64,000 nt of DNA from Timonella senegalensis JC301 (GCF_000312125.1 NZ_HE978641.1:907586-971585); one strand, 5' to 3'. Counted from the stretch's first letter, positions 53,682 through 63,126 are shown. Translations and numbers: made by a program. Notes: generated by a model from the letters alone, not told the origin.

Positions 53682-55217
53682 ATGCCAACGTACGAACGTT
53701 TTCCAATGCCCGATGCGGGCGAGGGCCTGACCGAGGCCGAGATCGTGGAGTGGAAGATCAAGGTCGGCGACACAGTAACCGTCAACCAGGTCATCCTCGA
53801 GGTCGAGACCGCCAAGTCGCTCGTTGAGTTGCCTTCCCCGTTCGCCGGAGTGGTCACCGAACTGATCGGTGCAGAGGGTGACCTCATCGATGTGGGCACC
53901 ATCATCATGGTGGTGGACACCGACCCACACGGCGCCGCGGCGCCTGAAATTAACGACGATTCTGCTTCCGTTCCAGCGCCCGACGCGGTGGGTGCAGAAA
54001 ACCTCACCACACAGGACACCCCGCTGGACGAGTCCACGGCGGAGGAACTCGACGCCAGCGAACGCGCTGGGAACGATGGTTCCGCGCAGGCTGCGGAGCT
54101 GCTGGCGCAGCCCACCCAGCCGGCCACCACTGCGCCAGCCACTGCCCAAGGTGGAGCGGCGCTGGAAGATGCTCTATCGTCGAAAATTGAAGAACCCGAG
54201 GAATCGGGTTCCGTGCTCGTGGGCTACGGCATCAGCCACGGCTCCACCAAGCGGCGTCCGCGCCGCACGGGCGCAGCGGACTCGCTGACGGTCAACAAGC
54301 CGGCGGGGAATGAGGCAGTGCGGACCAAGCCGCCAGTGCGAAAGCTTGCGCGAGACCTCGGAATCGAGCTCAACTCGGTGGACCCCACCGGACCGGGCGG
54401 ACTCATCACCCGTGAGGATGTGCTCGCGGCGTCGGCTGCCACGTCGGCACGCGCGCTGACCACCTACGAGGGCGACGACTCACCGTGGCTGGCGTCTGGA
54501 ACGGTTACGCACGACGGCCGCCAAACGCGCGTCCCCGTGAAGTCGGTCCGCCGGCGCACCGCAGAGGCAATGGTGTCCTCGGCGTTCACGGCGCCCCACG
54601 TCACCGTGTTCCACACTGTTGACGTCACCAAAACGATGCGGCTGGTCAAGGCGCTGCGCGAGGACCGCGAGTTTTCCGATGTGCGCGTGACCCCGCTGCT
54701 GATCGCCGCCAAGGCGCTGTTACTTGCCGTGTCCCGGCACCCCGAGATCAACGCGAGCTGGGACGATGAGAACCAGGAGATCGTGTACAAGCACTACGTG
54801 AACCTGGGCATCGCCGCAGCGACCCCGCGTGGGCTGATCGTGCCAAACATCAAGAACGCGCACCGGCTCGGGCTCAAGGGCCTGGCCCAAGGTATTTCGG
54901 ACCTGACCGCAACCGCGCGCTCCGGGAAGACCCCGGCGGCAGACATGATGGACGGAACCATCACGATCACGAACGTGGGCGTCTTCGGAATCGACACCGG
55001 AACGCCGATCCTCAACCCAGGCGAGTCCGCGATCCTCGCGTTCGGCGCGATCCGCGAACAGCCGTGGGTGCACAAGGGCAAGATCAAGAAGCGTTGGGTC
55101 ACGCAGCTCGCGCTGAGCTTCGACCACCGCCTGGTGGATGGCGAACTCGGCGCCCGCACGCTAGCCGACGTGGCTGCCGTGCTCGAGGAACCTTCGCGTG
55201 GGTTGGTCTGGGGCTAG
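53682..55217 (+). CDS. Dihydrolipoamide acyltransferase (E2)
   Basis: A 511-aa acyl carrier and transferase. One lipoyl domain (residues 1-80, lipoyl-lysine Lys45 in VETAKSLVELPSP) is followed by a long Ala/Pro/Glu-rich linker, a peripheral-subunit-binding domain (VRKLARDLGIELNSV and GPGGLITREDV) and a C-terminal catalytic domain ending SFDHRLVDGELGA (His/Asp). ATG 53682 follows AAGGA. The E3 gene (lpd) is not in the window. The linker contains one copy of the 12-base word (54176-54187). Confidence 0.93.
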   Translation: MPTYERFPMPDAGEGLTEAEIVEWKIKVGDTVTVNQVILEVETAKSLVELPSPFAGVVTELIGAEGDLIDVGTIIMVVDTDPHGAAAPEINDDSASVPAPDAVGAENLTTQDTPLDESTAEELDASERAGNDGSAQAAELLAQPTQPATTAPATAQGGAALEDALSSKIEEPEESGSVLVGYGISHGSTKRRPRRTGAADSLTVNKPAGNEAVRTKPPVRKLARDLGIELNSVDPTGPGGLITREDVLAASAATSARALTTYEGDDSPWLASGTVTHDGRQTRVPVKSVRRRTAEAMVSSAFTAPHVTVFHTVDVTKTMRLVKALREDREFSDVRVTPLLIAAKALLLAVSRHPEINASWDDENQEIVYKHYVNLGIAAATPRGLIVPNIKNAHRLGLKGLAQGISDLTATARSGKTPAADMMDGTITITNVGVFGIDTGTPILNPGESAILAFGAIREQPWVHKGKIKKRWVTQLALSFDHRLVDGELGARTLADVAAVLEEPSRGLVWG

Positions 55218-55236
55218 CGGGAGGTCTCAGGTCTCT

Positions 55237-55325
55237 ACCGACATCCATTCACCGTGAGTGCCGTTCAACGGTGTCGAGTGCCGTCCCCGCGCGACGGCAC
55301 TCGATGCATATGGGCGGCACTCGCA
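55237..55325. repeat. GAGTGCCG repeat cluster 1, family C
   Basis: Four copies of GAGTGCCG/CGGCACTC, including a perfect hairpin TCGAGTGCCGTC (55274-55285) with 55293-55304. It starts with ACCGACATCCATTCACC and ends with TGCATATGGGCGGCACTCGC, both also found in cluster 2. It lies between E2 and the DivIVA-repeat gene. Confidence 0.85.
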
Positions 55326-55390
55326 CGTTGGGGTGGCCGGGGCCCAGCGTTGGGGGGGTGGCGTGGAGCCGGTGCTGGGTTGGGTCCCCG

Positions 55391-56002
55391 TCAGCGGGAG
55401 TTTCGTGCCTTCGTACCGATTGCGTCCAGGAAGTCGTCGACCTCCAGCATGTCGTAGCCTTCCTTGAAGAACTTGACCACTTCGAACTGAGCATTGAGGA
55501 TCCGGTCAGGGATGCTCTGGAGTTCGATGGCGGTTGCGCGGGCTACGCTGCGCCGTAGCTCCTCGAGGAAGTCGTCCACGTCCTGCTTTTTGTAGCCTTC
55601 ACGGAACTTGGTCACCGTGAATTTGGGCTCGTGGAGGTCCGCGACGGAGAGCGGGACTCGGACGGGCTGGCTAAAGGGTTCGGAGCCGGACGCCCCGAGG
55701 CTTCCCGTTCCGGAGGCGGCTCCCGCGTGCAGCTCCCGCAGACGTTCGGTGAACCCGGCCTCCACTGCGTCGAGGAACTCGTCAACCTCGATCATGTCGT
55801 AGCCATTCTGGAACTTGGTCACCTGGAAGCGCTTCGCGGGGATTGCGCGGAGCTTGGCCTCAAGTTCGGCGGGTTCGCGTGTCTCGGCGACCAGCCCAAG
55901 CTCGTCTAGGAAACTGTCGACCTCACTCATGTCGTAGCCCTCGCGGAACTTGGTCACTGTGAACTTCTGGTTGAGGATCATTGACGCGGTCATTCCAGCC
56001 AT
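55391..56002 (-). CDS. DivIVA-domain repeat protein
   Basis: A 203-aa protein from ATG 56002 (GGAGG ribosome-binding site). Four copies of a DivIVA/Wag31 N-terminal motif: residues 13-35 (KFTVTKFREGYDMSEVDSF), 58-80, 127-149 (GYKKQDVDDFLEEL) and 172-195 (GYDMLEVDDFLDAI). Each has F-x-V-x-K-F ... GY-x(4)-VD-x-FL. In DivIVA a single copy of this motif, with a coiled coil, binds curved membrane; here coiled-coil regions are short or absent, so the protein is a string of targeting motifs. Possible polar or septal scaffold. Confidence 0.88.
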   Translation of the reverse strand: MAGMTASMILNQKFTVTKFREGYDMSEVDSFLDELGLVAETREPAELEAKLRAIPAKRFQVTKFQNGYDMIEVDEFLDAVEAGFTERLRELHAGAASGTGSLGASGSEPFSQPVRVPLSVADLHEPKFTVTKFREGYKKQDVDDFLEELRRSVARATAIELQSIPDRILNAQFEVVKFFKEGYDMLEVDDFLDAIGTKARNSR

Positions 56003-56140
56003 GGTGGCCTCCGGCGAGGTGATGGCCGGCATCGGTGCCGGCGAGAGCCTGTAGATGCTTCAAAGGTACACGCAGAATCGGTGCATATATCGGGAAGGAA
56101 GGCGTGCCTCTAACTTGAGTGAGCGCTGCCCAGCGGTGCG

Positions 56141-56340
56141 GCGATTCACCGCGAGTGCCGCTCAACCGACATCCATTCACCGCGAGTGCCGCTCAGCGCC
56201 GCGGCCATTCGCCGCGAGTGCCGGGTTTTGTAGGCGAGTGCCGCATCCGCGTACCGGCACTCGACTACAAAACCCGGCACTCGCGCGTGGGGGCCGGGCC
56301 TGGCGTTGGACGGCACTCGCTGCATATGGGCGGCACTCGC
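56141..56340. repeat. GAGTGCCG repeat cluster 2, family C
   Basis: Eight copies of GAGTGCCG/CGGCACTC. A 24-bp hairpin with one mismatch pairs 56220-56243 (GCCGGGTTTTGTAGGCGAGT...) with 56255-56278. It shares the ACCGACATCCATTCACC start and the TGCATATGGGCGGCACTCGC end with cluster 1. It fills most of the 56003-56514 gap, which has no gene, and lies between the DivIVA-repeat gene and the Hsp90-like gene. Confidence 0.88.
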
Positions 56341-56514
56341 GGGTGGAGGGGCTGGGGGGAGGGGTCAGGTGGCGGAATGTGGTGGGTCGACAGCGCCAAT
56401 GTCTGGTACGGGCAACTGTCAGGGGTGCCCGGCACAATAGTGTGGTGAGGCGTGCTCAGCTACGGGCGGGCACGCTCGAACTCACCTGCAAGCATCCATC
56501 GCAAAGGGGACCGT

Positions 56515-58455
56515 GTGTCTCGTCCGTTCCAAGTGGACCTGTCCGGCGTCATCGAACTGCTTTCCCGCCACATCTATTCGAGCCCGCGCGTGTACCTGCG
56601 TGAACTCATCCAAAACGGCGTGGACGCTATCGCGGCGGCGCACCAGGCTGGGGCGGGTGTGGCGCAAGAAAAGGTGACCACACTCGTCGAAAATCTGGTT
56701 GAACCACGGATCACAATCCGGCCGGCCACGAACAACACGCCCTTCACATTCCAGGACAACGGGATCGGCCTAACCGCGGCCGAAGCAGCGGAGCTGCTGG
56801 CCACGGTGGGGCGGTCGTCCAAGCGGGATAGCGAGATCGGGCTGCGGCGCGAGGGTTATTTGGGGCAGTTCGGGATTGGGCTGCTGTCGTGCTTTATGGT
56901 GTCCTCGGATATCTCGATTCTGTCGCGATCGCGGCGAATTTCCCCTGATGGCAGAGGATTTCCGGCGATCGAATGGGTGGGGCGTCTTGACGGCACGTTC
57001 GAGATTACGGAACTTGATCCCGAGCAGAGCGAGCTGGTGCCGTTTGGCACCACGGTGACGCTGGCGCGGCACGCTGCGCGCCAGTCGGGGCGTGAAGCAA
57101 GTGGACAGAGCGCGGGCGGGGACGATCTCCTGCGCGGACCCGTGGTGCGCGAGCTCGCCGCCACGTTCGCAGAGTTCCTGCCGATCCCCATCGAGGTCAT
57201 CGGGGAGAACGGCCCGGAGCGGATCGCGCGGCAGGCGCCGTTCCTGGCGCCCCTGCGTGACCAGTGGTCGGAGGTCGCGGGGTATGGGCGCGAGATTCTG
57301 GGCGCCGAACCGCTCGCGGTCATCCCGCTGGACGTGCCATCCACGGGCACGAGCGGCGTGGCGTACGTGCTGCCGTTCGCACCGCCGCCGGGCGCCGCCG
57401 CGAACGCGCGCATGTACCTCAGCAGCATGCTGCTCGCCGAGCGGGTGCCCGATGTGCTACCCACATGGGCCGGTTTCGTGCACGCGGTCCTGTCCACGGA
57501 CCATCTGACGCCCACGGCGTCGCGCGAGCAGATCATTGCGGGCGAGGCCCTCACCGAGACGCAGGAGGCGATCGGCCGGGCGATCACGGCGTGGGTCGCT
57601 CGGCAGGCCGAGCAGAGCCCCGAAACCCTGGCCGAGTTGGTGTCCGTGCACCACGTGTCGCTGCGCCAGATGGCAATATTTCACGACGATCTTGGTCGCG
57701 TCATCATTCCCCTGCTGCCCGTAGAAACAAGCGCTGGGATGATGACTATCGGTGAGTATCTGGACCTGTCGCCTCGTGTCCGCTACGCGGCCACAGTGGA
57801 TGAGTTTAGGCAGGTGGCATCGATTGTTTCGCCTGATCAGCCGGTGATTAACGCCGGGTATTCGTTTGTGGCGGACCTGCTGCTGCGCCTACCCGCTTTG
57901 CGCGAGGGCGTGAGTGTGGAACAGGTCGAGGTGTCCAAGGAACTGGCCAACCTGAGCCCCGTCCCCTTCGACGATGCCGCTCGCGCAGCGGCGCTGGAAA
58001 AGTCCGCCACTGAGGCCCTAGGGAACAAGTACCTGCAGGTCATCGTGCGGTCGTTTGAACCGGCCAACCTGCCCGCGCTGTATGTGGCGGATCCCAAGGT
58101 GATCGAGTGGATCGAACGCGACTCCGCCCGTGATGCGGCGGCGGGTCCGTGGGCGGAGATCCTGAGCCAGGCGCAGGAGGTGTTCGCTGCCGCGGGCTCA
58201 AACGTGAAGGCGCAGCTCTGCCTAAACTGGTCCAACCGTGCCGTCCGATCCCTAGCATCGGTGGGGGACGAGGTGGTGTTCCTGCGTTCGATCAGGCTGA
58301 TGTATGCGCAGGCCAAACTGTCCGGTCACCACCCGCTCACGGCCGAGGACCGCACGATGCTCACCGGCGCACTCGACGACCTCATTACCCTGTCCATGGG
58401 CCTTTCCGACACTTCCTTTGATGCCGGATTCGGCACTGACTTCCCGGAGCTGTAA
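56515..58455 (+). CDS. Hsp90-family (HtpG-like) ATPase
   Basis: A 646-aa GHKL-ATPase chaperone-like protein. GTG 56515 follows AAAGGGGA. N-domain: YLRELIQNGVDAI (Glu30 base, Asn34 Mg ligand), FQDNGIGL, LLATVGRSSKRD and the GYLGQFGIGLLSCF lid. The middle domain has SREQIIAGEAL. It differs from classical HtpG (RELISNASDA changed to RELIQNGVDA), so it belongs to a divergent actinobacterial Hsp90 branch. It is followed after 4 bases by a large TPR-like protein, arguing for joint function. Confidence 0.88.
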   Translation: MSRPFQVDLSGVIELLSRHIYSSPRVYLRELIQNGVDAIAAAHQAGAGVAQEKVTTLVENLVEPRITIRPATNNTPFTFQDNGIGLTAAEAAELLATVGRSSKRDSEIGLRREGYLGQFGIGLLSCFMVSSDISILSRSRRISPDGRGFPAIEWVGRLDGTFEITELDPEQSELVPFGTTVTLARHAARQSGREASGQSAGGDDLLRGPVVRELAATFAEFLPIPIEVIGENGPERIARQAPFLAPLRDQWSEVAGYGREILGAEPLAVIPLDVPSTGTSGVAYVLPFAPPPGAAANARMYLSSMLLAERVPDVLPTWAGFVHAVLSTDHLTPTASREQIIAGEALTETQEAIGRAITAWVARQAEQSPETLAELVSVHHVSLRQMAIFHDDLGRVIIPLLPVETSAGMMTIGEYLDLSPRVRYAATVDEFRQVASIVSPDQPVINAGYSFVADLLLRLPALREGVSVEQVEVSKELANLSPVPFDDAARAAALEKSATEALGNKYLQVIVRSFEPANLPALYVADPKVIEWIERDSARDAAAGPWAEILSQAQEVFAAAGSNVKAQLCLNWSNRAVRSLASVGDEVVFLRSIRLMYAQAKLSGHHPLTAEDRTMLTGALDDLITLSMGLSDTSFDAGFGTDFPEL

Positions 58456-58459
58456 AACA

Positions 58460-61291
58460 ATGCAACTTGAATCGCTTCCTGCCGATCTCCAGCAACTGGT
58501 CGACACGATCTCTCAGACTCCGCTGGGGGACGAGGAGACCGCGATGGTGCGCAAGGCCCTCGCTCTGGCGGAGCAGTACGACCTGCCCGTGTGGGCATAC
58601 AAACTGAGGATGTGGCTCAACCAGTCGGTGTTTGTCACGGGCGACACGGACGCGCTGCTTTCGAGCTTCACCAAGACTCTTGCCATCCACGATTCCAATC
58701 CTGAGAAGTTCCCGCTGGTCACGGATGATGGCACCCAGTTGCTGTTCCAGTACAAGTGGGTAGCCGAGGAACTGAACAACTCTCCGGCGTACTCGTTGGC
58801 GCAGATCCATGCAATCTACGCGGACATGGAGAGGCGCTTCAGGGAGTCCGGAGCCTCGCCCGCGGGATACCTGCAGGTGCGGTTCTCCAGCGCCACCGAG
58901 CGCGGTGAGTGGGACGACGCCGCCCGGTTCTATGGGGAACTGCAGTCCGCGCCGCGGGACGACCTCTCGCACTGCGAGGCCTGCTTCCGCTCGGCCGCGG
59001 CCATGTATCACAACGAGATCGGCGAGCCCGAGCGGGCGCTCGAACTGTACGAGGAGATCTTCTCCGGCCGTTTCACCTGCGGCGACGAGCCCGAGCATTC
59101 CGAGGCGCGGGCGATGTACTTGTATTTGCGCCGCGGCGATGAGGCCCGCGGGGACCTGGAGCATGCCAAGGCGCTCCACCACAAGAGCCTGGCCGCGTTG
59201 CGCCGCAACCCCGACCCGGGCTCGATGCTCCTGACCCACATCGATTTCTGTGTCCTGACCGGCAACGTTGCGCGCGCTCTGGAGCTCGCCGAGGGTCGGA
59301 TGAAGTCGTTCGAGACCCCGCTCCTCAACGTGGCATTCCAGTTCCGCGCGCTCACCATCCTGGCCGGGCTCGCGGACGCCCTTGTGGCGGAAGGGGAGGG
59401 TGAGCGGGTCATTCGGGGCACGTCTGCCCCGTACATTTCACGCTTGCTGGACGTCATCGAGTCGCGCGAGCGCACAGCCGTAGAGATCGCCCCGCTGGCG
59501 TGGGCGCGTGCCAAGAGGATCGCCGCGCAGTTTGATGAGCGCAACGGGAACTCGTACTACGAGTCGATGCTTGAGCGCGCTCAGAACGCGGAGCGCATTG
59601 ACGTGCCGCTCGGGTTTGAGCAGTTTGAGGCGCCAGAGCCCGAGCCGGCAATGCCCGCTACTGAGCCAGCGTCCGTGCTGGAACATGTTGCCGCGGTCCG
59701 CAACGCCGTCCGCGTGGATTACTCGGCCGCCGTTGACCTGTATCGCCGTGGCCTTGCTCTCGCGTCCGCTGCGGCGGACTCGGGTACTCCCGATCCTGAT
59801 GCAGTGGAACTGGTGTTGGCCCTGCTCAACGTCCCGTCCGAGCTTGTTCCTGTGGGTGCGCCCGCCTTTGACATGCTTATCGACGATCTTGCTCGCGTTG
59901 GCAGCCCGCGCCTGGCCGGGGTGATTGGCGGGTTTGGGCCGCGGTTCCTCGAAGGACTGTCTGCGGACGACCGCCCGCAGATCTTGGAGCAGGCTCAGGA
60001 GATATCGGAGGCAGAGCCGAGCGGAGCAGCAGTTCTCTTGCTCGAGGGGGCCAACCTGCTGTCGCTGCCGGGCCAAGAGGATGCCGCTCGTGCCCTTGAG
60101 TTGACCCAGATTGCTCAGAAGTTTGCGGCGGGCACAGTGACGCGCCAGCGGATCGCCTTGGCCTCGGCCTCATTCGCGTTGGACACGGGCGAGCTGTCCG
60201 CCGTGGCGAGGGCGCTGAAGATTGCGGAGGAGAACTCCTTTGGCGCATACCTGTTGGACGCCAACCGGGCGTTTCTGACCGGGACGCTCGCGTACTTGGA
60301 GCACCACCCGGAGCAGGGCGTGGCCGCAATGGAGGAGGCGGTTGCCCTGGCGTTGAAGGCGGGCAACAAGGAGGCCGCGTGGCGGTACCTCGTCCGCAAG
60401 GCCAACGTGCAGGGGAACGTGGGAAGCCTGCCGGACGCAATCCGCACCATTCGCCGCGCGCTCCGACTCCTGGCGCAGACGCCCGAGCGTGAGGAGCATG
60501 AGAAGGGCTTGAACCTGCTTTTGGGCAGGTTCTTGCTGGACGCAGGGGACCCGAACGGGGCACTCGAGCCGCTAACTCAAGTTCTTGACGCTCACTTCAG
60601 TAACGGGCCCGACCAGATGGAGGACCCCGAGGGGCTCCTAGAGGTTCTGAGGTACGTGGGCGAGGCGGCGTTCGCGGCCGGTGATTACCAGCAGGCGTAC
60701 TCGGCGTGGAACTATGCGCTGACGGTGGCCTCGGAGGCGGAACGCACCTCGGACGAGTTTGGGGTGGCGCTCAGGCTCTCGGGCTTCCTTGTGCAGATGG
60801 AGGACGAGGACGCCGTGGGGCTGGCGGATCGTGCGCTTGAGCTCGCGCGAGGCATGAACGATCCCGTTGCTTTGGCGGAGGCTGCCAAGTCTCGGGCGGT
60901 GGCGGGCGTGGTGTGTGCGCAGAGCGAGGACGTGAGCGTACTCGAAGAGGCCGAGTCCGCACTGCGCGACGAGGACACCGCGGTTGACCCGCAGATCCGG
61001 GTGGTTGCCCTGCTTGAACTGGAGATGCACCGTGCGCGTTTGCTGTGGCGGATGGACTCCAATGATGAGGCCGCGGCGTCCGCGCTTCGGGCGGCAGGGA
61101 GTGCGCGCGAACTCGGCATCGCGGCAGCTCTGGGTGATGCGCTTACCATCGCCGGGCTCGCCAATCGAGACGCAGGGAACTTGCCTGGTGCGCTTGTGAG
61201 CCTGCGCGAGGCGCACGAACTGGCTCTCGCCGCAGGGGAAACAGATGCCTTCTTGGCTGAGCGGATCGCAGAGATAGAGGCAGCGCTTTAG
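58460..61291 (+). CDS. Large TPR-repeat-like protein partnered with Hsp90-like ATPase
   Basis: A 943-aa all-helical, Ala/Glu/Leu-rich protein with repeated helix pairs of TPR character (EPERALELYEEIFSG, ARALELAEGRMKSF, ALEPLTQVLDAHFS, PVALAEAAKSRAVAG, GALVSLREAHELALAAG). ATG 58460 is 4 bases after the Hsp90-like stop. No enzymatic domain or signal peptide is visible. TPR proteins are common Hsp90 co-chaperones in eukaryotes; a similar client-adaptor role here is inference from the gene pair. Terminated by a strong hairpin. Confidence 0.82.
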   Translation: MQLESLPADLQQLVDTISQTPLGDEETAMVRKALALAEQYDLPVWAYKLRMWLNQSVFVTGDTDALLSSFTKTLAIHDSNPEKFPLVTDDGTQLLFQYKWVAEELNNSPAYSLAQIHAIYADMERRFRESGASPAGYLQVRFSSATERGEWDDAARFYGELQSAPRDDLSHCEACFRSAAAMYHNEIGEPERALELYEEIFSGRFTCGDEPEHSEARAMYLYLRRGDEARGDLEHAKALHHKSLAALRRNPDPGSMLLTHIDFCVLTGNVARALELAEGRMKSFETPLLNVAFQFRALTILAGLADALVAEGEGERVIRGTSAPYISRLLDVIESRERTAVEIAPLAWARAKRIAAQFDERNGNSYYESMLERAQNAERIDVPLGFEQFEAPEPEPAMPATEPASVLEHVAAVRNAVRVDYSAAVDLYRRGLALASAAADSGTPDPDAVELVLALLNVPSELVPVGAPAFDMLIDDLARVGSPRLAGVIGGFGPRFLEGLSADDRPQILEQAQEISEAEPSGAAVLLLEGANLLSLPGQEDAARALELTQIAQKFAAGTVTRQRIALASASFALDTGELSAVARALKIAEENSFGAYLLDANRAFLTGTLAYLEHHPEQGVAAMEEAVALALKAGNKEAAWRYLVRKANVQGNVGSLPDAIRTIRRALRLLAQTPEREEHEKGLNLLLGRFLLDAGDPNGALEPLTQVLDAHFSNGPDQMEDPEGLLEVLRYVGEAAFAAGDYQQAYSAWNYALTVASEAERTSDEFGVALRLSGFLVQMEDEDAVGLADRALELARGMNDPVALAEAAKSRAVAGVVCAQSEDVSVLEEAESALRDEDTAVDPQIRVVALLELEMHRARLLWRMDSNDEAAASALRAAGSARELGIAAALGDALTIAGLANRDAGNLPGALVSLREAHELALAAGETDAFLAERIAEIEAAL

Positions 61292-61300
61292 CGTATAAAG

Positions 61301-61341
61301 AAGGCGCCGCCGGAAGACTCAGAGTCTTCCGGCGGCGCCTT
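61301..61341. terminator. Bidirectional terminator
   Basis: AAGGCGCCGCCGGAAGACT (61301-61319) pairs perfectly with 61323-61341 around CAG and is followed by TTCTT. On the minus strand it is followed by TTCTTTAT. It serves both the TPR gene and the convergent DoxX gene. Confidence 0.9.
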
Positions 61342-61361
61342 TCTTCCGCGTAGAGCAGGGC

Positions 61362-61721
61362 TTAGACGAGGCGTCCGATTGTCACGAACAGCGCGATTGC
61401 CATGAGGACGAGGTTCGTAGGAACGCTCCCCACCTCACCACGGCGAACGTGGAAGATTGCGGCAAACACCATGACAAGGGCCAGGCCGAGCCCTGCGATT
61501 GGGGTCAGGATTGGCATGATTCCAGTGGCCTGCGGAAGGATGAGGCCGATTGCGCCGAGGACTTCCGCTGCGCCGATGAGGCGTGGGAATGCAGGGTGGT
61601 ACTTCTGAACCCATGGGAACATTGCCTCGAGCTTCTCGCTGGGCTGCGCCAGTTTGGCCATTCCTGCCATGAGGAAGAGAGCTGCGCCGATGCCGGCAAC
61701 GATCCAGAGTGCAATGTTCAT
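61362..61721 (-). CDS. DoxX-family membrane protein
   Basis: A 119-aa protein with four hydrophobic helices, FLMAGMAKLAQPSEKL after the first helix, LIGAAEVLGAIGLI, and IFHVRRGE. These fit the DoxX-like/DUF4345-related group. ATG 61721 follows AAAGG; the longer frame to 61769 adds polar residues. Role unknown; often linked to stress or thiol metabolism. Confidence 0.85.
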   Translation of the reverse strand: MNIALWIVAGIGAALFLMAGMAKLAQPSEKLEAMFPWVQKYHPAFPRLIGAAEVLGAIGLILPQATGIMPILTPIAGLGLALVMVFAAIFHVRRGEVGSVPTNLVLMAIALFVTIGRLV

Positions 61722-61945
61722 GCGGGGCCTTTCAGGCAAGTGCCGTCCCGCGCGGGCGGGACACTTCAAAAAGTGTGTCGATCAAGCATCATGCCCACGC
61801 GGTAATTGAACCGTCAAATAATCGCCGAGGATTGTGACGAGGTCGTTTCTCCCCAGCTGATGTCTGGTGCTCCACGCTGCACATTCTTGCGATGTTTGGG
61901 CGGAATCACCTCCGCCGCGCCATGTGGTTCCGCTAGATTGTCACC

Positions 61946-63067
61946 ATGTCCCGCACCGAACGAACGACCGCCCGCGCCGAGTCCGCACAACAGCGCGATC
62001 GCTTCCCCGATTTGCTGCGCAGCCTTGCGCTGGGCGCCGTGATCCTTGGTCACTGGACTATGGCCGCGGTATCGGTCCAAAACGGCGAACTGCACGTGGA
62101 CAACGTGCTCAACACGAACCGTTTCCTGTGGCCGCTCACGTGGGTTCTCGTGCTCATCCCGCTGTTCTTCTTTGTGGGAGGCTTTTCGAACGCCACATCG
62201 CTGACCCGTGCTCTGGGCCGCGGCGATTCTCCGGCGAAGTGGCTGGCCAAGCGACTCAAAGCGCTGATCGTCCCCGTCTTGCCGTTCCTCGTTGTGGTTG
62301 TGGGACTCGTGTTGCTTGCTCTGCAGCTTGGTGCCCCGCGCACTCTCACGCTCACCGTTGGCATTGTGGTCCTCATGCCGTTGTGGTTTGTGGCGGTCTA
62401 CAGCGTGCTCGCCGCAATTACCGTACCGATGCTCGGACTTCACCGCCGCTACGGCATCAGGGTTGTGGTCGGCTTGGCCGTGCTGGCCTGCGTTGTCGAC
62501 GCCGCCCGCACGATTCTCGACGAGCCGTATATTGGTTACGCCAACTACGTCCTCGTGCACGGGACTGCACAGCAGCTCGGGTTCTTCTATTGGGACGGGC
62601 GTCTCGGGCGGGTGTCGCACCGTGCACTGTGGGCGTGGTCCCTGGGAGCATTGGCGCTCTTGTGTGCAGTGGTGGCAACACCGATCTGGTCCGAGTCGAT
62701 GGTCGGCCTGTCCGGCGAGCGCTCGAACATGAGCCCACCATCCATCCCAACCCTCCTGCACACGCTGTTCCTGATCCCCTTAGCCATACTCGCCCGCCCT
62801 TGGGTCGCCCGATGGATGGATCGTCTCCGGCCAGCCCGTATTCTCGACGTTGCCGCCCGCTACTCCATGCGCGCGTTCCTGTGGCACCTTCCTGTAGCAG
62901 TAGTGGTCTACGGCCTCGTCTTCGCCCTTTCGGGTCCGCTTCCCACGCCAGGAACCGGGGCTTGGTGGCTGAGTCGCCCGCTAATGCTTGCGATTCTTGC
63001 GATGGTGTTGGTGGGCTGGTTGCGGTTGGGTGATTGGCTGGGTGGGCGCCGCACGCGGCGCCCCTGA
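61946..63067 (+). CDS. Acyltransferase-3-family membrane protein
   Basis: A 373-aa protein with about ten hydrophobic helices and the family pattern RFPDLLRSLALGAVILGHW with an active-site His in the first membrane segment, then FFFVGGFSNATSL and RLKALIVPVLPFL. It probably O-acylates an envelope sugar or lipid. The start at 61946 (ATG) has no strong ribosome-binding site. A copy of the 12-base word overlaps its stop (63067-63078). Confidence 0.85.
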   Translation: MSRTERTTARAESAQQRDRFPDLLRSLALGAVILGHWTMAAVSVQNGELHVDNVLNTNRFLWPLTWVLVLIPLFFFVGGFSNATSLTRALGRGDSPAKWLAKRLKALIVPVLPFLVVVVGLVLLALQLGAPRTLTLTVGIVVLMPLWFVAVYSVLAAITVPMLGLHRRYGIRVVVGLAVLACVVDAARTILDEPYIGYANYVLVHGTAQQLGFFYWDGRLGRVSHRALWAWSLGALALLCAVVATPIWSESMVGLSGERSNMSPPSIPTLLHTLFLIPLAILARPWVARWMDRLRPARILDVAARYSMRAFLWHLPVAVVVYGLVFALSGPLPTPGTGAWWLSRPLMLAILAMVLVGWLRLGDWLGGRRTRRP

Positions 63068-63126
63068 TTTTCGACGATCTTGGTCCCGTCCCGCCCCCAC
63101 TTCCGATCCCCGATTGGCTGGCGGGT

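Noticed and set aside
55237-56340. Possible CRISPR-like array from the repeated GAGTGCCG words
   Set aside because: Repeats are only 8-9 bases, occur in both orientations and at irregular spacing, and no cas gene is nearby.
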